Shown here piece by piece: positions 24,768 through 33,497 of a stretch of DNA of 64,000 nt (its first letter is position 1; the number at the start of each line of letters is the position of its first letter). The notes beneath the pieces were generated by a model. The model did not search any database, was not told the origin of the DNA, and saw only the letters and a list, made by a program, of their open reading frames with translations. The position numbers and the translations under genes are program-made. The DNA is from Elusimicrobia bacterium GWA2_56_46 (GTDB taxonomy: Bacteria; Elusimicrobiota; Elusimicrobia; Elusimicrobiales; UBA9959). The stretch covers positions 16,407 through 80,406 of the forward strand of contig MGTT01000022.1 of assembly GCA_001799575.1 (NCBI GenBank), given 5' to 3'.

Positions 24768-25459
24768 GCGCAGCTGGAACAGCCGCATATCGCCGGATCC
24801 GGGATCCCCGCGTCTTTAAAACCTTTTGCCCGCAGTTTACAGGAATCGCACCGCCCGCAGGGTACGGCGCCGCCGGCGTAGCAGGACCAGGAATAGCGGA
24901 GCGGCGCGCCCAGCTTTACAGCCAGTTTTATGATCTCTTTTTTGCTCAGCCGTATAAGCGGCGTGAGCAGTTTTATCTTTTTACCGTAAACGCCGCGGCG
25001 CGTGCCGGCCCTGACCGCCTCTTCAAGCGCCCTGTAAAATCCGGGACGGCAATCCGGGTAACCGGAATAGTCCACAACATTGGGCCCCATGACCACCGCC
25101 TGGGCGCCGATGGAATCGGCGAGCGAGACGCCTATGGAGGCGAACACCAGGTTCCTGCCCGGCACATAGGTGGAGGGAACCGCCCCTCCGGCGCCGATTT
25201 TTGAGATCCGGAGATCAGGCAGTTTTTTTTTGCGGTCCACCAGGGAACTCGCGGCCAGCCAGGGGAATTCCAGTTTTATCCCGTAGAGTTTCACGCCCAA
25301 AGCCCGGGCGATCCGGCGGGCGCTGAGGTTCTCCTTTTTGTGGCGCTGGCCGTAATCGAAAGACACGGCCGAACAGGAATAGCCGCGATCCATAGCCCAG
25401 CAAAGGGCCGTGGTGGAATCGAGACCGCCGGAGAACAGAACTACCGCTTTCTTCTTCAT
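24749..25459 (-). CDS. queC: 7-cyano-7-deazaguanine synthase
   Basis: This 236-residue enzyme converts CDG to preQ0 with ATP and ammonia. The PP-loop is SGGLDSTTAL at the N-terminus. The zinc-binding cysteines near the C-terminus are SCYAGGAVPCGRCDSCKLRAKGF, in the family pattern. It is adjacent to queE on the same strand, as expected for the pathway. The last codons (ending GRKL) and the stop lie in a heptad array, so the extreme C-terminus is repeat-derived. One base separates its start from the stop of the ComB-like gene. Confidence 0.95.
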   Translation of the reverse strand: MKKKAVVLFSGGLDSTTALCWAMDRGYSCSAVSFDYGQRHKKENLSARRIARALGVKLYGIKLEFPWLAASSLVDRKKKLPDLRISKIGAGGAVPSTYVPGRNLVFASIGVSLADSIGAQAVVMGPNVVDYSGYPDCRPGFYRALEEAVRAGTRRGVYGKKIKLLTPLIRLSKKEIIKLAVKLGAPLRYSWSCYAGGAVPCGRCDSCKLRAKGFKDAGIPDPAICGCSSCAIGRKL

Positions 25460-25460
25460 A

Positions 25461-26168
25461 TTACTGTTTTTTACGCGCGTCCTCTATCTTCCCGAACACT
25501 CCCAGCAGCGTGACGCGGGGAACTACGTCCATGGTTCCGTTTTTCAGGACGATTTCCATGTCCCGCCTGCCGGTTTCAGGCCTGAACGCCATGAAATCCA
25601 GCACCCTGGAGCTGCGGTGTATTTCCTCCAGAGCAGCCGCGAACGAGTCCCGCCCCTCTATGGCGTCGGCAAGGGCGCGGGCGCAAATAAAATCTTCGAG
25701 ATGCGTCCTGTCGTAATACAGGCAGGCGGGCACGATCAGGGTGTCTTTCGGATTCGCCCGGCAGTATTCGGCCACAAAGGGCATATTTGCGAAACAGCCT
25801 ATAAGGATCTCTTCCGCCCTGACCAGCGACATGACCGCGGGCGAACCGGATCTGGTGACGATCAGCGCCGGCCGGGAAGCGTCCGAGGCGCGCAGCGCGG
25901 TGTGCGGCGAGTTGTCGTACTTGTCCACTTCCGGCGGAAAGTCTATTTCGGAAAAAAGATCCGAGCCTTTTTCAAGAGCCTTTACCGCTGCGGCGTGGGC
26001 GGGGCCGGAATAAACCCTGATATCGCTTCTTCCGCTTTTTAAAAGAGCGCAGACCGTGTTGGAAAACCTGAACAGATCTATAACTATGCCGCGGCCCCGC
26101 CAGGCGCGGGCTTCTGCCGGCTCGTAAGCGACTCTAGCCGGAAAATTGCCCCTAGAACCGTCTTTCAT
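25461..26168 (-). CDS. 2-phosphosulfolactate phosphatase family protein (ComB-like)
   Basis: This 235-residue protein resembles ComB, the Mg-dependent phosphatase of coenzyme M biosynthesis. That family is also widespread in bacteria with no known role. Visible family text includes GIVIDLFRFSNTVCALLKSG near the N-terminus, VTRSGSPAVMSL, and LIVPAC with a following acidic E-D pair. No other coenzyme M genes are present in the window, so the physiological substrate is unclear. It ends one base before queC and is probably co-transcribed with it. Confidence 0.75.
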   Translation of the reverse strand: MKDGSRGNFPARVAYEPAEARAWRGRGIVIDLFRFSNTVCALLKSGRSDIRVYSGPAHAAAVKALEKGSDLFSEIDFPPEVDKYDNSPHTALRASDASRPALIVTRSGSPAVMSLVRAEEILIGCFANMPFVAEYCRANPKDTLIVPACLYYDRTHLEDFICARALADAIEGRDSFAAALEEIHRSSRVLDFMAFRPETGRRDMEIVLKNGTMDVVPRVTLLGVFGKIEDARKKQ

Positions 26169-26183
26169 AGGGATTTTTTTCGC

Positions 26184-26242
26184 CCTTTAGCCTTTATCCT
26201 TAAGCCTTAATCCTTCCCGAAAAATTCGACTGAATTTTTCGG
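26184..26242 (-). repeat. Composite hairpin plus heptad element, 3' end of the 26207-26671 gene
   Basis: An 11-bp perfect stem CCGAAAAATTC with loop GACT (26217-26242) and five heptads of the CCTTTAG/CCTTAAT type (26184-26218) form one unit. It encodes the last dozen residues and the stop of the gene to its right. Confidence 0.85.
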
Positions 26243-26671
26243 ATTACCTGCGGCATATTTGAAAGCCAGGGCGCTGATAAAAACTTCCGGCTCCTGGTAA
26301 ACGCCCAGCCGGGACTCAACCCTGGGCCTTTCCTCGCTGATAATTATGCCGTCGGCGCCGATCTCCGCGGCCATTTTCCTGGCCAGCTTTTTCTGACGCT
26401 CCAGGGCGGAACCGGCATCCGCCGGAAATTTCGCGCTGTGAATGATGGCTATGGCTCCCCAGGGTTTGAGGGTCTGTTCCCTGGAGAAGAATACCGGGAC
26501 TTCGGAAACCGATCTGGCCGGGAACCAGGGCCCTACCTGGATAATATCTGGTCTGGACGCGGAACAGGCGGTTCCGAACAGGATGAGGGCCGCAAGGCCC
26601 CCCGGACCGGCCCAAAAGCGCCTTTTGCGGGCAATCCCTATCTGGGCGGCTCCAAACCCAGTTCCTTGCAT
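26207..26671 (-). CDS. Putative exported protein of unknown function
   Basis: The predicted product has 154 residues. After a basic head (ARKRRFW) it has a hydrophobic stretch ending LFGTACS, a possible lipoprotein or signal-peptidase site. A small alpha/beta domain follows with EIGADGIIISEERPRVESRL and an AIAIIHSAKFPADAG segment, reminiscent of small periplasmic YnfA/DUF-type lipoproteins; I cannot name the family. The last eleven residues (PKNSVEFFGKD) are encoded by the hairpin-heptad element, so they are not native. It overlaps the hicA gene by about 34 bases. The start codon is uncertain. Confidence 0.5.
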   Translation of the reverse strand: MQGTGFGAAQIGIARKRRFWAGPGGLAALILFGTACSASRPDIIQVGPWFPARSVSEVPVFFSREQTLKPWGAIAIIHSAKFPADAGSALERQKKLARKMAAEIGADGIIISEERPRVESRLGVYQEPEVFISALAFKYAAGNPKNSVEFFGKD

Positions 26672-26826
26672 ATTTTCCTCACGGTAAAGTCCGCGATCTC
26701 GGTATGCCTGGTGACAGGAATTTCCTTGCCGGTGGCGGGGTTGGAAAAAACCGAATATTTGCCGCCTTCCCTTGAAAGCGTGCAGCCGCTCTGCATAAGG
26801 TATCTGACAAGTTCTTTTCTCTTCAT
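26638..26826 (-). CDS. hicA: HicA-type mRNA interferase toxin, apparently solitary
   Basis: The 62-residue protein fits the HicA/YcfA double-stranded-RNA-binding-like fold: MKRKELVRYLMQSGCTLSREGGKY, then an N-P-x-T-G-K segment and a His-containing TRHTEI. The usual catalytic HxxF-type His seems replaced by the SREGGKYSVF context, typical of a subset of the family. GAGGTGG precedes the start. HicA is normally paired with HicB. The downstream gene here is an unrelated exported protein and the upstream spacer holds no HicB frame, so the toxin seems orphaned or neutralised from elsewhere. Confidence 0.7.
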   Translation of the reverse strand: MKRKELVRYLMQSGCTLSREGGKYSVFSNPATGKEIPVTRHTEIADFTVRKICKELGLEPPR

Positions 26827-26918
26827 AAACCACCTCTAAAGTATTCTATCAATTTAAGCGGCAGGGATTAAGGCGCGACAAGCGTAAATTGCTTCCTTGC
26901 CTCTATAGCTGACTTAAT

Positions 26919-26967
26919 CCCTCATCCCTCATCCCTCATCCCTCATCCCTCATCCCTCATCCCTCAT
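26919..26967. repeat. Heptad array, seven perfect CCCTCAT units
   Basis: This is the longest perfect array in the window. It holds the stop codon of the 26964-27431 gene at its right end and continues downstream. The identical unit appears in the znu operon 23 kb away. Confidence 0.95.
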
Positions 26968-27431
26968 CTCTCCGAATTCCGGTGGAGCCTGGAAATCAGC
27001 TTCCACGTTACGGAGTTCCCTCCGACCGAGATCTGCACAAAAGAGATCACGCCTTCTTCATTCTCTAAAACCAGCAGACTTCTCCCACCGTCGTTCAGCG
27101 TGCCCTTAAGCTGGCCGTACGAAGCCGGCAGACCGCCTGGGGCGGCGGATCTTTCGGTTTCATCCGGGGAAGACTCCTCATTTTCAGCTAAGCGGGCCGG
27201 ATCATTATCCTCGACGCTGGCGTCTATCATCACTCCGCCGTCGTCTTCGGACTCGGCCGGGGCTGAGTTTTTTTTGACGGCAACCGACGGCGCGCGCGGC
27301 TGTTTTGCGGCGGCCGTCTTGGGCGCTGCTTCTGCGTTTCTCCCGGCCGGCGCGTAATTATTTTTTCCCTGCTGGGCGCCCGCAGCGGCGGCCAGCGCCA
27401 TGAACACCGCAAGAACCCGGATGATCCTCAT
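26964..27431 (-). CDS. Exported hypothetical protein with low-complexity linker
   Basis: This 155-residue product has a signal peptide (MRIIRVLAVFMALAAAAGAQQ). A long Ala/Pro/Lys-rich and then acidic disordered linker (residues about 25-100) leads to a small C-terminal domain of roughly 50 residues (GQLKGTLNDGGRSLLVLENEEGVISFVQIS...VTWKLISRL). The last domain reads like a small beta-barrel. I do not recognise it. It lies nine bases upstream of the murI stop on the same strand. The stop codon is part of the CCCTCAT array. Confidence 0.55.
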   Translation of the reverse strand: MRIIRVLAVFMALAAAAGAQQGKNNYAPAGRNAEAAPKTAAAKQPRAPSVAVKKNSAPAESEDDGGVMIDASVEDNDPARLAENEESSPDETERSAAPGGLPASYGQLKGTLNDGGRSLLVLENEEGVISFVQISVGGNSVTWKLISRLHRNSER

Positions 27432-27440
27432 ACTTCCTCC

Positions 27441-28241
27441 TTAAAACCTTTTGACTTCAACGCGGCCGGTCTTTATGCCTAAAAGCCGCCGGGCCAGGAT
27501 CCTGAACTTTTCGGGCGCGTCGCTGGCTATAAAGCGGATCTTGCCGCCATAACCCGGATTCAGAAGATCCCTGGAAACCAGCGCGGCCCTGGCCTCAAAG
27601 GCGGCGGCCTCGGCGGAATCCACCAGCCGAACCCCCCGGCCAAGAACCCGTCCGATAACTTTTTTCAGCAGCGGATAATGGGTGCAGCCCAGAATCATGG
27701 TATCGAAACGTTGTTTTTTAAAAGGAGCGAGATATTCGGCGGCCACAAGTTCCGTGATCTTTTTTCCGCACCACCCTTCCTCCACCAGCGGAACGAACAG
27801 CGGACACGCTTTCTCCCTCACCAGAAGACCGGGATCCAGTTTCTTCAGGGCCCGGCCGTAGGCGCCGCTCAACACCGTCGCGGTCGTACCCGCCACCAGG
27901 ATGCGTTTATTTACGGTAGCGGCGGCCGCCGCGCGCGCGCCGGGCTCAATAACCCCTATGACGGGGGCTTTCGAAACTTTGCGCACCTCTTCCAGCGCCA
28001 GCGAGGACGCCGTATTGCAGGCCACGATGAGGAGTTTCACCCCGCGGGCCGACAACAGCGCCGCTATTTCTTTTGAGAACGAGATGACCGCGTTTTTCGA
28101 TTTGGTTCCGTAAGGCACCCGCGCGGTGTCGCCGAAATAGATGATATTTTCCGAAGGCATCAGACGGCGCACGGCCTTAAATACCGTAAGCCCCCCCAGC
28201 CCCGAATCAAAAATTCCAATAGGCCTTTCGCTGTCCTTCAT
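27441..28241 (-). CDS. murI: Glutamate racemase
   Basis: The 266-residue enzyme supplies D-glutamate for peptidoglycan. It starts MKDSERPIGIFDSGLGGLTV. Both catalytic cysteines are visible, in VACNTASSLAL and in LGCTHYPLL, with the family's PVIGVIEPGARAA between them. I start at 28241 because upstream in-frame residues are repeat-derived and unlike MurI. It follows the amidase gene and belongs to a stretch of cell-wall genes extending to mreB. Confidence 0.95.
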   Translation of the reverse strand: MKDSERPIGIFDSGLGGLTVFKAVRRLMPSENIIYFGDTARVPYGTKSKNAVISFSKEIAALLSARGVKLLIVACNTASSLALEEVRKVSKAPVIGVIEPGARAAAAATVNKRILVAGTTATVLSGAYGRALKKLDPGLLVREKACPLFVPLVEEGWCGKKITELVAAEYLAPFKKQRFDTMILGCTHYPLLKKVIGRVLGRGVRLVDSAEAAAFEARAALVSRDLLNPGYGGKIRFIASDAPEKFRILARRLLGIKTGRVEVKRF

Positions 28242-28244
28242 AAA

Positions 28245-28272
28245 ACTTGTGACCTGTGTCTTGTATCTTGTG
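28245..28272. repeat. Heptad array, (A/T)C(T/C)TGTG family, amidase-murI spacer
   Basis: Four degenerate units lie between the amidase 3' hairpin and the murI start. The order stop, hairpin, heptads matches the composite elements at 23.5, 26.2 and 37.9 kb, although the sequences differ. Confidence 0.7.
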
Positions 28273-28275
28273 ACA

Positions 28276-28300
28276 ACAGATCCCGCTCCACCGGATCTGT
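28276..28300 (-). terminator. Hairpin immediately after the amidase stop
   Basis: ACAGATCC pairs perfectly with GGATCTGT around a nine-base loop. It directly abuts the stop codon. Lacking a T-run, it may be a 3' stabiliser or partial terminator. Confidence 0.45.
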
Positions 28301-29959
28301 TTATTTCCACCTCTTCATCTGCGCGTATTTCATAACGCCTTTATAGATGGAGTTCGCTATCTTCGTCCGGCCCTTTTTATCGTTCATGGCCTGCTGATCC
28401 CTGGTGTTGGTCATAAACCCCAGCTCCACCAGGATCCCGGGGGAGTAGGTGCCGCGCAGGACGTAAAACGCGGCCTGCTTCACTCCACGGTTGACGAACG
28501 GGGTGCTTTTTTCCAGTTCTTTTGAAACGAGGCCGGCCAGTTGGCTGCCCTCGTTCAGATATTCGTTCCTGGCCAGGGAATGAAGCAGCAGCGCCGAAGG
28601 GTCTACGGCGCTCTCCCCCTCTTCAAGCCCGATCACGGAGTTTTCGAAATCGGCGACTTCGGCGGCCCAGGGATCGGAAGCGTTCTCCGACATGAAATAG
28701 ACCTCAAAACCCTTTTCGCGCCGGTCGCGCGAGGCGTTGGCGTGAATGGAAATAAAGAGATCGGCCTTGTAATCGTTGGCGATCCTGGAACGCTCGTTAA
28801 GCGGAATAAAAACGTCGGAGGTGCGGGTCATCAGCACGTCGAAGATCTCCTCGTCTTTCAGCATATTGTAAAGTTCCTTCGCCGTCAGCAGATTGATCTC
28901 CTTTTCCCTGAGACCGAAAGCCTTCCGGCCGCCGGCGTCCTTGCCGCCGTGGCCGGCGTCTATTACTACGCGCTTGCGCCCCCCTTTTTCCAGAACGAAC
29001 TTATCGGGGATATTAAAGCCCGCGATGGAAACTGATTCTCCGGGCGGCGCGCCGGCGGGGCCGTCCACCCGGCCGAGATCCGGCGCGGCGGCCTCCGCGG
29101 TTTTTTTCCCGGCGCCGCCGGAAGACGGCAGCTCCGGCAGGATCCCGCCCGGAGCTATGACCTTAACGCCGGCCTCAGCCGCGGCCGCGGGGCTGCCGTT
29201 GATGCTCTGTGAAACGGGTTTCGCCAGTTTCTCCACGTCAAAGACCAGGCGGTCGGGACCGGACAGTTTGAAAGAAACCACTTTCCCGAAGTTGTCGCCC
29301 GGAGTCAGCACGATGCGCGCCATCTTGTTTTCCTGGAAGACATCCACGCTGGTGACTACGCCGTCGGCGATACCCAGTTTATCCTCGGACTCCACCACGC
29401 CGTTCGGCACGGTGATCGAAAACACGTTATTGTCTTTCTGTGAAGTCTGATAGTCGAGCGGCTCGCTCAGGTAAACCACCACCCTGGTCTTGTCCTTATA
29501 CGAAAAGTAATTTATGGAGCTGATGTTTATCTTCCGCCGGGAGGACAGCACCCCCGTGGAAGGCTCGTAATCCAGTTTGAACCCGAAAGCCCGGGCGAAA
29601 TGCCTGGAGATGAAGAAATCCATGGCCAGGAACGCGCGGCCGCCGCGCACTATCAGCGGATCGGAAAAGGCGATCCTGGTGTCGTTGAGCGTCACCTCGT
29701 CCGACTTCATGAAGAATACTATCTTATTCCCCTTGTTCTGAAGCAGCAGTTTGCCGCTGACCGGATACCAGTAGATCTTTCCCCCCATTAACTTGCCGGC
29801 CCTGTTAGCGTCCAGGTAGAGCGTATCGTTCAGCGTATAAGTGCCTATCTTGCCCATGTAAACGCCGTTTTTCATATAGACGACTTCGTCCACTCTGGCC
29901 TGCGCCGGCGCGCAAAACGCGGCCGCAATAAACGAACACAATAATATTTTTTTAAGCAT
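28301..29959 (-). CDS. N-acetylmuramoyl-L-alanine amidase (AMIN-like plus Amidase_3)
   Basis: This 552-residue exported cell-wall hydrolase has a signal peptide (MLKKILLCSFIAAAFCAPAQA). A copper-amine-oxidase-N-like/AMIN-type beta domain spans roughly residues 25-245, followed by a Pro/Ala/Gly linker. The C-terminal zinc amidase domain has VVIDAGHGGKDAG, the Glu of LREKEINL, FISIHANAS and a late VELGFMTN. The linker and full catalytic set suggest an active septal or recycling amidase of the AmiC type. It is in the same direction as murI, rodA and mrdA, forming an envelope-biogenesis block. Confidence 0.9.
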   Translation of the reverse strand: MLKKILLCSFIAAAFCAPAQARVDEVVYMKNGVYMGKIGTYTLNDTLYLDANRAGKLMGGKIYWYPVSGKLLLQNKGNKIVFFMKSDEVTLNDTRIAFSDPLIVRGGRAFLAMDFFISRHFARAFGFKLDYEPSTGVLSSRRKINISSINYFSYKDKTRVVVYLSEPLDYQTSQKDNNVFSITVPNGVVESEDKLGIADGVVTSVDVFQENKMARIVLTPGDNFGKVVSFKLSGPDRLVFDVEKLAKPVSQSINGSPAAAAEAGVKVIAPGGILPELPSSGGAGKKTAEAAAPDLGRVDGPAGAPPGESVSIAGFNIPDKFVLEKGGRKRVVIDAGHGGKDAGGRKAFGLREKEINLLTAKELYNMLKDEEIFDVLMTRTSDVFIPLNERSRIANDYKADLFISIHANASRDRREKGFEVYFMSENASDPWAAEVADFENSVIGLEEGESAVDPSALLLHSLARNEYLNEGSQLAGLVSKELEKSTPFVNRGVKQAAFYVLRGTYSPGILVELGFMTNTRDQQAMNDKKGRTKIANSIYKGVMKYAQMKRWK

Positions 29960-29977
29960 AAAGTTCCTCGGTGTGCG

Positions 29978-30012
29978 GCCTTTAGCCTTTAGCCTTCAGC
30001 CTTTCCCCTTAC
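29978..30012. repeat. Heptad array, GCCTTTA family, rng-amidase spacer
   Basis: Five units (GCCTTTA twice, GCCTTCA, GCCTTTC, CCCTTAC) lie between the genes. The last contains the stop codon of rng. Confidence 0.8.
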
Positions 30013-31460
30013 TCCAGTATTATCCTGTAGTCTTCCCACGTCAGCAGGGGATCCGACAGCACGCGGACGCTCCGGTGCACGTTCTTTTCGATCAGCTCCT
30101 GTTTCTTTTTGATAACTTCCATAAGCATCGGATTTACGATCACCCTCAGGTTCCCGCCGGGGCGGCCGGAGGTGAGGTTGTGGATCTCCCGCTGGATCTT
30201 GATCCTGATGCTTTCGCTGGAAAGCACGCGGCCGGAGCCGTGGCACTCCGGGCACTCCTCCGTGAGGAGACTGAAAGTGCTCTCGCGCTTGCGCTCCCGC
30301 GTCATCTCGACAAGACCCAGGCGCGTGATGGGCAGGATCCGTATCTTGGCCCGGTCGCGCCGCACCGCGCGCTCCATCGCGTCCACCACCTTGTGGCGGT
30401 TGGAGGCTTTTTTCATGTCGATAAAATCGATCACGATGATGCCGCCGATATTGCGCAGGCGCAGCTGGCGGGCCACTTCCTGGGCGGCCTCGATATTGGT
30501 CATGGTCACCGTTTCTTCCTGGGAACGGTTGCCGGTGAAGCGGCCGGTGTTTACGTCTATGGCGCAAAGCGACTCGGCCTCCTGAATGATGATGCTGCCG
30601 CCGTTGGGGAGCTCCACTTTTATTTTGCGCAGTTCTTCGATGCTCTTGTCGATGTTAAAAGCTTTGAAGACGGGGGTCTTGCCGTCATAATGCTTCACCC
30701 GTTCTTTCAGATCCGGGGAGATCTTGGCGACGAATTCCTGCGTGGCCTCATAATCGTCCTTGTTGTCCAGCATATAGATGGCTACGTCGTCCGAGAGGAT
30801 GTCCCGGGCGACCTGCAGCGTCATGTCCATGTCCTTGTGGAGAAGAAAAGGCGGCCGGACGGTCTCGAAACGCTTCTGAACGGAATCCCAGAGCCGCATC
30901 AGGAATTTCAGTTCGCGCTCAAGCTCTTCCTCGGAGGCCCCTTCCGATTCGGTGCGCACGATGCAGCCTTTCTTGCCCAGTTCGTTGGCGACCGTGATCT
31001 TCCTGAGGATCTCCGAAAGTCGCTTCCTTTCCTCCGGGGTCTCTATATTTTTAGACACGCCAACGAACTCCTGGAACGGCGTCAGCACCAGGTATCTCCC
31101 GGGGAGCGAGATATCCATGGTGACTTTCATCCCCTTGGTGCCTATGGCGTCCTTGGTCACCTGCACCATGACCTCCTGGTCTTTTTTCAGCAGCTTTTCG
31201 ATCGGTTCGCGCTGGCCGCCCAGGACGTCCGAAATATAGATATAAGCGTTCTTATCGAGGCCGATATTCATGAACGCGCTGGAAATACCGGGCAGGACAT
31301 TTTCCACCACGGCCTTGTAAATGTTACCGACGATATTATTATTGCTTCTGCGTTCCCAGAAAAGTTCGGCCAGACGGCCGTCCTCCAGGATCGCTATCCG
31401 CGTCTCTTCGAACGAAGTGTTCGCGAAGATCTCTTTTTTGACCGCATTCTGATTGTTCAT
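30009..31460 (-). CDS. rng: Ribonuclease E/G
   Basis: The 483-residue endoribonuclease is the length of RNase G and lacks the C-terminal RNase E scaffold. An S1-like RNA-binding region (NIVGNIYKAVVENVLPGISSAFMNIG) is near residues 40-66. The DNase I-like catalytic region carries AIDVNTG and the metal-binding D in IVIDFIDM. The Zn-link CPEC motif is near residue 415. It would process rRNA and mRNA. The ribosome-binding site AGGAGAG is strong. It sits between the DUF2344 gene and the amidase, close to the mre cluster, a neighbourhood also seen in other bacteria. Confidence 0.93.
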   Translation of the reverse strand: MNNQNAVKKEIFANTSFEETRIAILEDGRLAELFWERRSNNNIVGNIYKAVVENVLPGISSAFMNIGLDKNAYIYISDVLGGQREPIEKLLKKDQEVMVQVTKDAIGTKGMKVTMDISLPGRYLVLTPFQEFVGVSKNIETPEERKRLSEILRKITVANELGKKGCIVRTESEGASEEELERELKFLMRLWDSVQKRFETVRPPFLLHKDMDMTLQVARDILSDDVAIYMLDNKDDYEATQEFVAKISPDLKERVKHYDGKTPVFKAFNIDKSIEELRKIKVELPNGGSIIIQEAESLCAIDVNTGRFTGNRSQEETVTMTNIEAAQEVARQLRLRNIGGIIVIDFIDMKKASNRHKVVDAMERAVRRDRAKIRILPITRLGLVEMTRERKRESTFSLLTEECPECHGSGRVLSSESIRIKIQREIHNLTSGRPGGNLRVIVNPMLMEVIKKKQELIEKNVHRSVRVLSDPLLTWEDYRIILE

Positions 31461-31477
31461 AGTAGTAAAACTCTCCT

Positions 31478-32152
31478 TTAAATCACTTCCAGCCCGCCTT
31501 TTGAGTCAAGCCAGTACAGTTCTTCCCTTATTATCCTTTTGATTTCAACTTCCTTTCCCGCGATAACGCCCAGCGCGGCTTCCGGTTTGATGTTTTTCCC
31601 GGGCAGAACCCTCAGCGTCAGGGCCAGAGAGCCCGTAGCCGCGTCCAATTCCGCGCTCAGAACCAGGGGACGCGCGTCGATCGTCCCGGAAACGCCCGCC
31701 GGCCCGGTTTTTTCATAAGGCGCGCTTTCCCGCGCGAGAAAAGCGTCCAACGACTCCCTGGAAATCTCTCCGTCAAGCTTCGTTTCTATAAGATACCGCG
31801 CCGCGCCGACACTGGCCTCTATGGAAGGGAAGTGCACCGGCACCCGCCTGGCGGAAAGCAGGGAAAAAGATCCCGGCAGCACCGCCGATAGTTTGGCCCT
31901 GACCACCTCCTCTTTGCAGGACTGCGCCAGATAGAGGTCGGCATACTCGCAGCGGCTTCCGTACCCCCCGGGCAGCGCGGGCCCGAAAGCCATTTTAGGA
32001 ACCGCGCTCCCGGCCTTGGCGGGCCAGCAATCCAGACCGGAAGCCGCCGCTATCCCTCTGAACGCCTTGATCTGTTCCAAATGCGACATCCGCTCCGCGC
32101 CTTCCAGCCGCGCGAATCTGAGCCGCATCCGGGATTTGGGGCCTTCGTTCAT
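31478..32152 (-). CDS. DUF2344 / TIGR03936 radical-SAM-linked protein
   Basis: This 224-residue protein has the start characteristic of the family: MRLRFARLEGAERMSHLEQIKAF, then PKMAFGPALPGGYGSRCEYADL. These proteins are usually encoded next to, or fused to, a B12-binding radical SAM protein of the RNase G neighbourhood; no such gene is present here, so it is unaccompanied. It lies directly upstream of rng, the normal context. I use the ATG at 32152, which just overlaps the end of rodA; an ATG at 32128 is possible. The biochemical role is unknown. Confidence 0.8.
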   Translation of the reverse strand: MNEGPKSRMRLRFARLEGAERMSHLEQIKAFRGIAAASGLDCWPAKAGSAVPKMAFGPALPGGYGSRCEYADLYLAQSCKEEVVRAKLSAVLPGSFSLLSARRVPVHFPSIEASVGAARYLIETKLDGEISRESLDAFLARESAPYEKTGPAGVSGTIDARPLVLSAELDAATGSLALTLRVLPGKNIKPEAALGVIAGKEVEIKRIIREELYWLDSKGGLEVI

Positions 32153-32156
32153 AAGA

Positions 32157-33497
32157 TCAGACCAAAGCGTATCTCCTCGCGTAGATCGACTGCACCAGGC
32201 CAAGAGAGAGCAGGGTGGCCACGAGATTCGACCCGCCGTAAGAAAGCAGCGGCAGCGGCACGCCGGCCACCGGACTTAAACCCAGGAGCATGCCGAAATT
32301 GATGAAAAAATAGATCATGAACATCCCGAAAATTCCGCAATTGACCAGGTAGCCGAAACGGTCGCGGGCCAGCCGGGCGGTAGAGCGTATCCTGCTGAGG
32401 ATCATGACATAAAGGCCCATGACCAGCATGGTGCCCCAGAAACCCATTTCTTCCCCGACGACGGCCAGGATAAAATCGGTATGCCGCTCGGGCACGAACC
32501 CCAGACGGGACTGGGTCCCGGAAAATATACCCTTGCCGAGAAGCCCCCCAGAACCTATGGCGATACGAGCCTGGAGGAGATTGTAACCGGCTCCCTTGGG
32601 ATCGGCCTCCGGGGACAGGAAAACCTGAAGCCGCTTCTCCTGATAATCTTTCATCTGGTGTTTCACCATTACGCCCGAGAAGAAGCCCAGCACCACCACC
32701 AGCGCCGCCCCCCCGAAGAAAACGCCGGAGATATTGGAGTAAAGCTTTACCGAAAGCACCCACAAAAGATAGGCCGCGCCCCCCACCGCCAGCACAAATG
32801 ACAGAGCGCTCCAGCCGAAGTCGGAAAGATGAAAAAAATAATTCACCAGCGGACTGTCTAACAGCTCCGGATTCAGATGAATGACGGTCCAGAGAATCGG
32901 AAAAAGCGCCGCGATAAAACTGTAGCCCAGGATAATGGCCAGATGAAAAAGATTGGCGCCCGCGGCGAACAGCATGATCAGAACCACCGGCAGGGTAAGG
33001 AGTATGGCGGAAAAATCAGGCTGTTTGATAAGCAGGAAAAACACCGGGAGACTCAGCAGCAGCGCCCCCAGCACCACCGAAAATTCCCGTATGCTGGTTA
33101 TCTTTTTGTCCAGATAGTTGGCCAGAACCAGGATCAGCCCGATACGCGCGAATTCGGAAGGCTGAACGGAGAACAAGGCCAGGCGGTACCACGACCGGGA
33201 ACCTTTATCCACCACTCCGAATATAAGCACGCCTATCAGCGCCAGGAGCACCGCTCCGTAGACGAATTTCCACTGATCCTGGAAGATCTGGTAATTAAGG
33301 CTCCATACCGCGGCGAAAACGGCCATTCCAAGCGGCACGGCTATCAGATGCGTCCTGATTATACGGAACTGATGCGGCAGAACGGAAACCGAGGAAAAGA
33401 TCGCCAGCGTACCGACGGCGATGAGCGTCAGAACCGAAAAAAACAGCACCCAGTCCATGCGGCCCTTTTTAAGTCCGGCGGAAGCGGTGGAGATCAT
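32157..33497 (-). CDS. rodA: Rod shape-determining protein RodA (SEDS glycosyltransferase)
   Basis: This 446-residue polytopic membrane protein polymerises lipid II glycan strands with PBP2. SEDS motifs include QPSEFARIGLILVLANYL, a large extracellular loop before GSGGLLGKGIFSGTQSRLGFVPERHTDFI (with the essential Asp), and the C-terminal LLSYGGSNLV. It is slightly longer than many RodA proteins because of extra hydrophobic segments near residues 180-290. The start overlaps the mrdA stop by four bases, so the transpeptidase and polymerase are translationally coupled. Confidence 0.95.
   Translation of the reverse strand: MISTASAGLKKGRMDWVLFFSVLTLIAVGTLAIFSSVSVLPHQFRIIRTHLIAVPLGMAVFAAVWSLNYQIFQDQWKFVYGAVLLALIGVLIFGVVDKGSRSWYRLALFSVQPSEFARIGLILVLANYLDKKITSIREFSVVLGALLLSLPVFFLLIKQPDFSAILLTLPVVLIMLFAAGANLFHLAIILGYSFIAALFPILWTVIHLNPELLDSPLVNYFFHLSDFGWSALSFVLAVGGAAYLLWVLSVKLYSNISGVFFGGAALVVVLGFFSGVMVKHQMKDYQEKRLQVFLSPEADPKGAGYNLLQARIAIGSGGLLGKGIFSGTQSRLGFVPERHTDFILAVVGEEMGFWGTMLVMGLYVMILSRIRSTARLARDRFGYLVNCGIFGMFMIYFFINFGMLLGLSPVAGVPLPLLSYGGSNLVATLLSLGLVQSIYARRYALV

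Noticed and set aside
24749..26168. Coenzyme M pathway because of the ComB-like gene
   Set aside because: Only the phosphatase-like homologue is present, and bacterial members of this family have no established link with coenzyme M.
26919..26967. CCCTCAT array as a CRISPR
   Set aside because: Units are 7 bp and contiguous with no spacers, and no cas genes are present.
29973..31481. Long plus-strand open frame (502 codons) opposite rng
   Set aside because: It is a GC-rich shadow of the RNase E/G gene: His/Gly/Asp-rich text without a family, and no ribosome-binding site. The minus-strand gene is certain.
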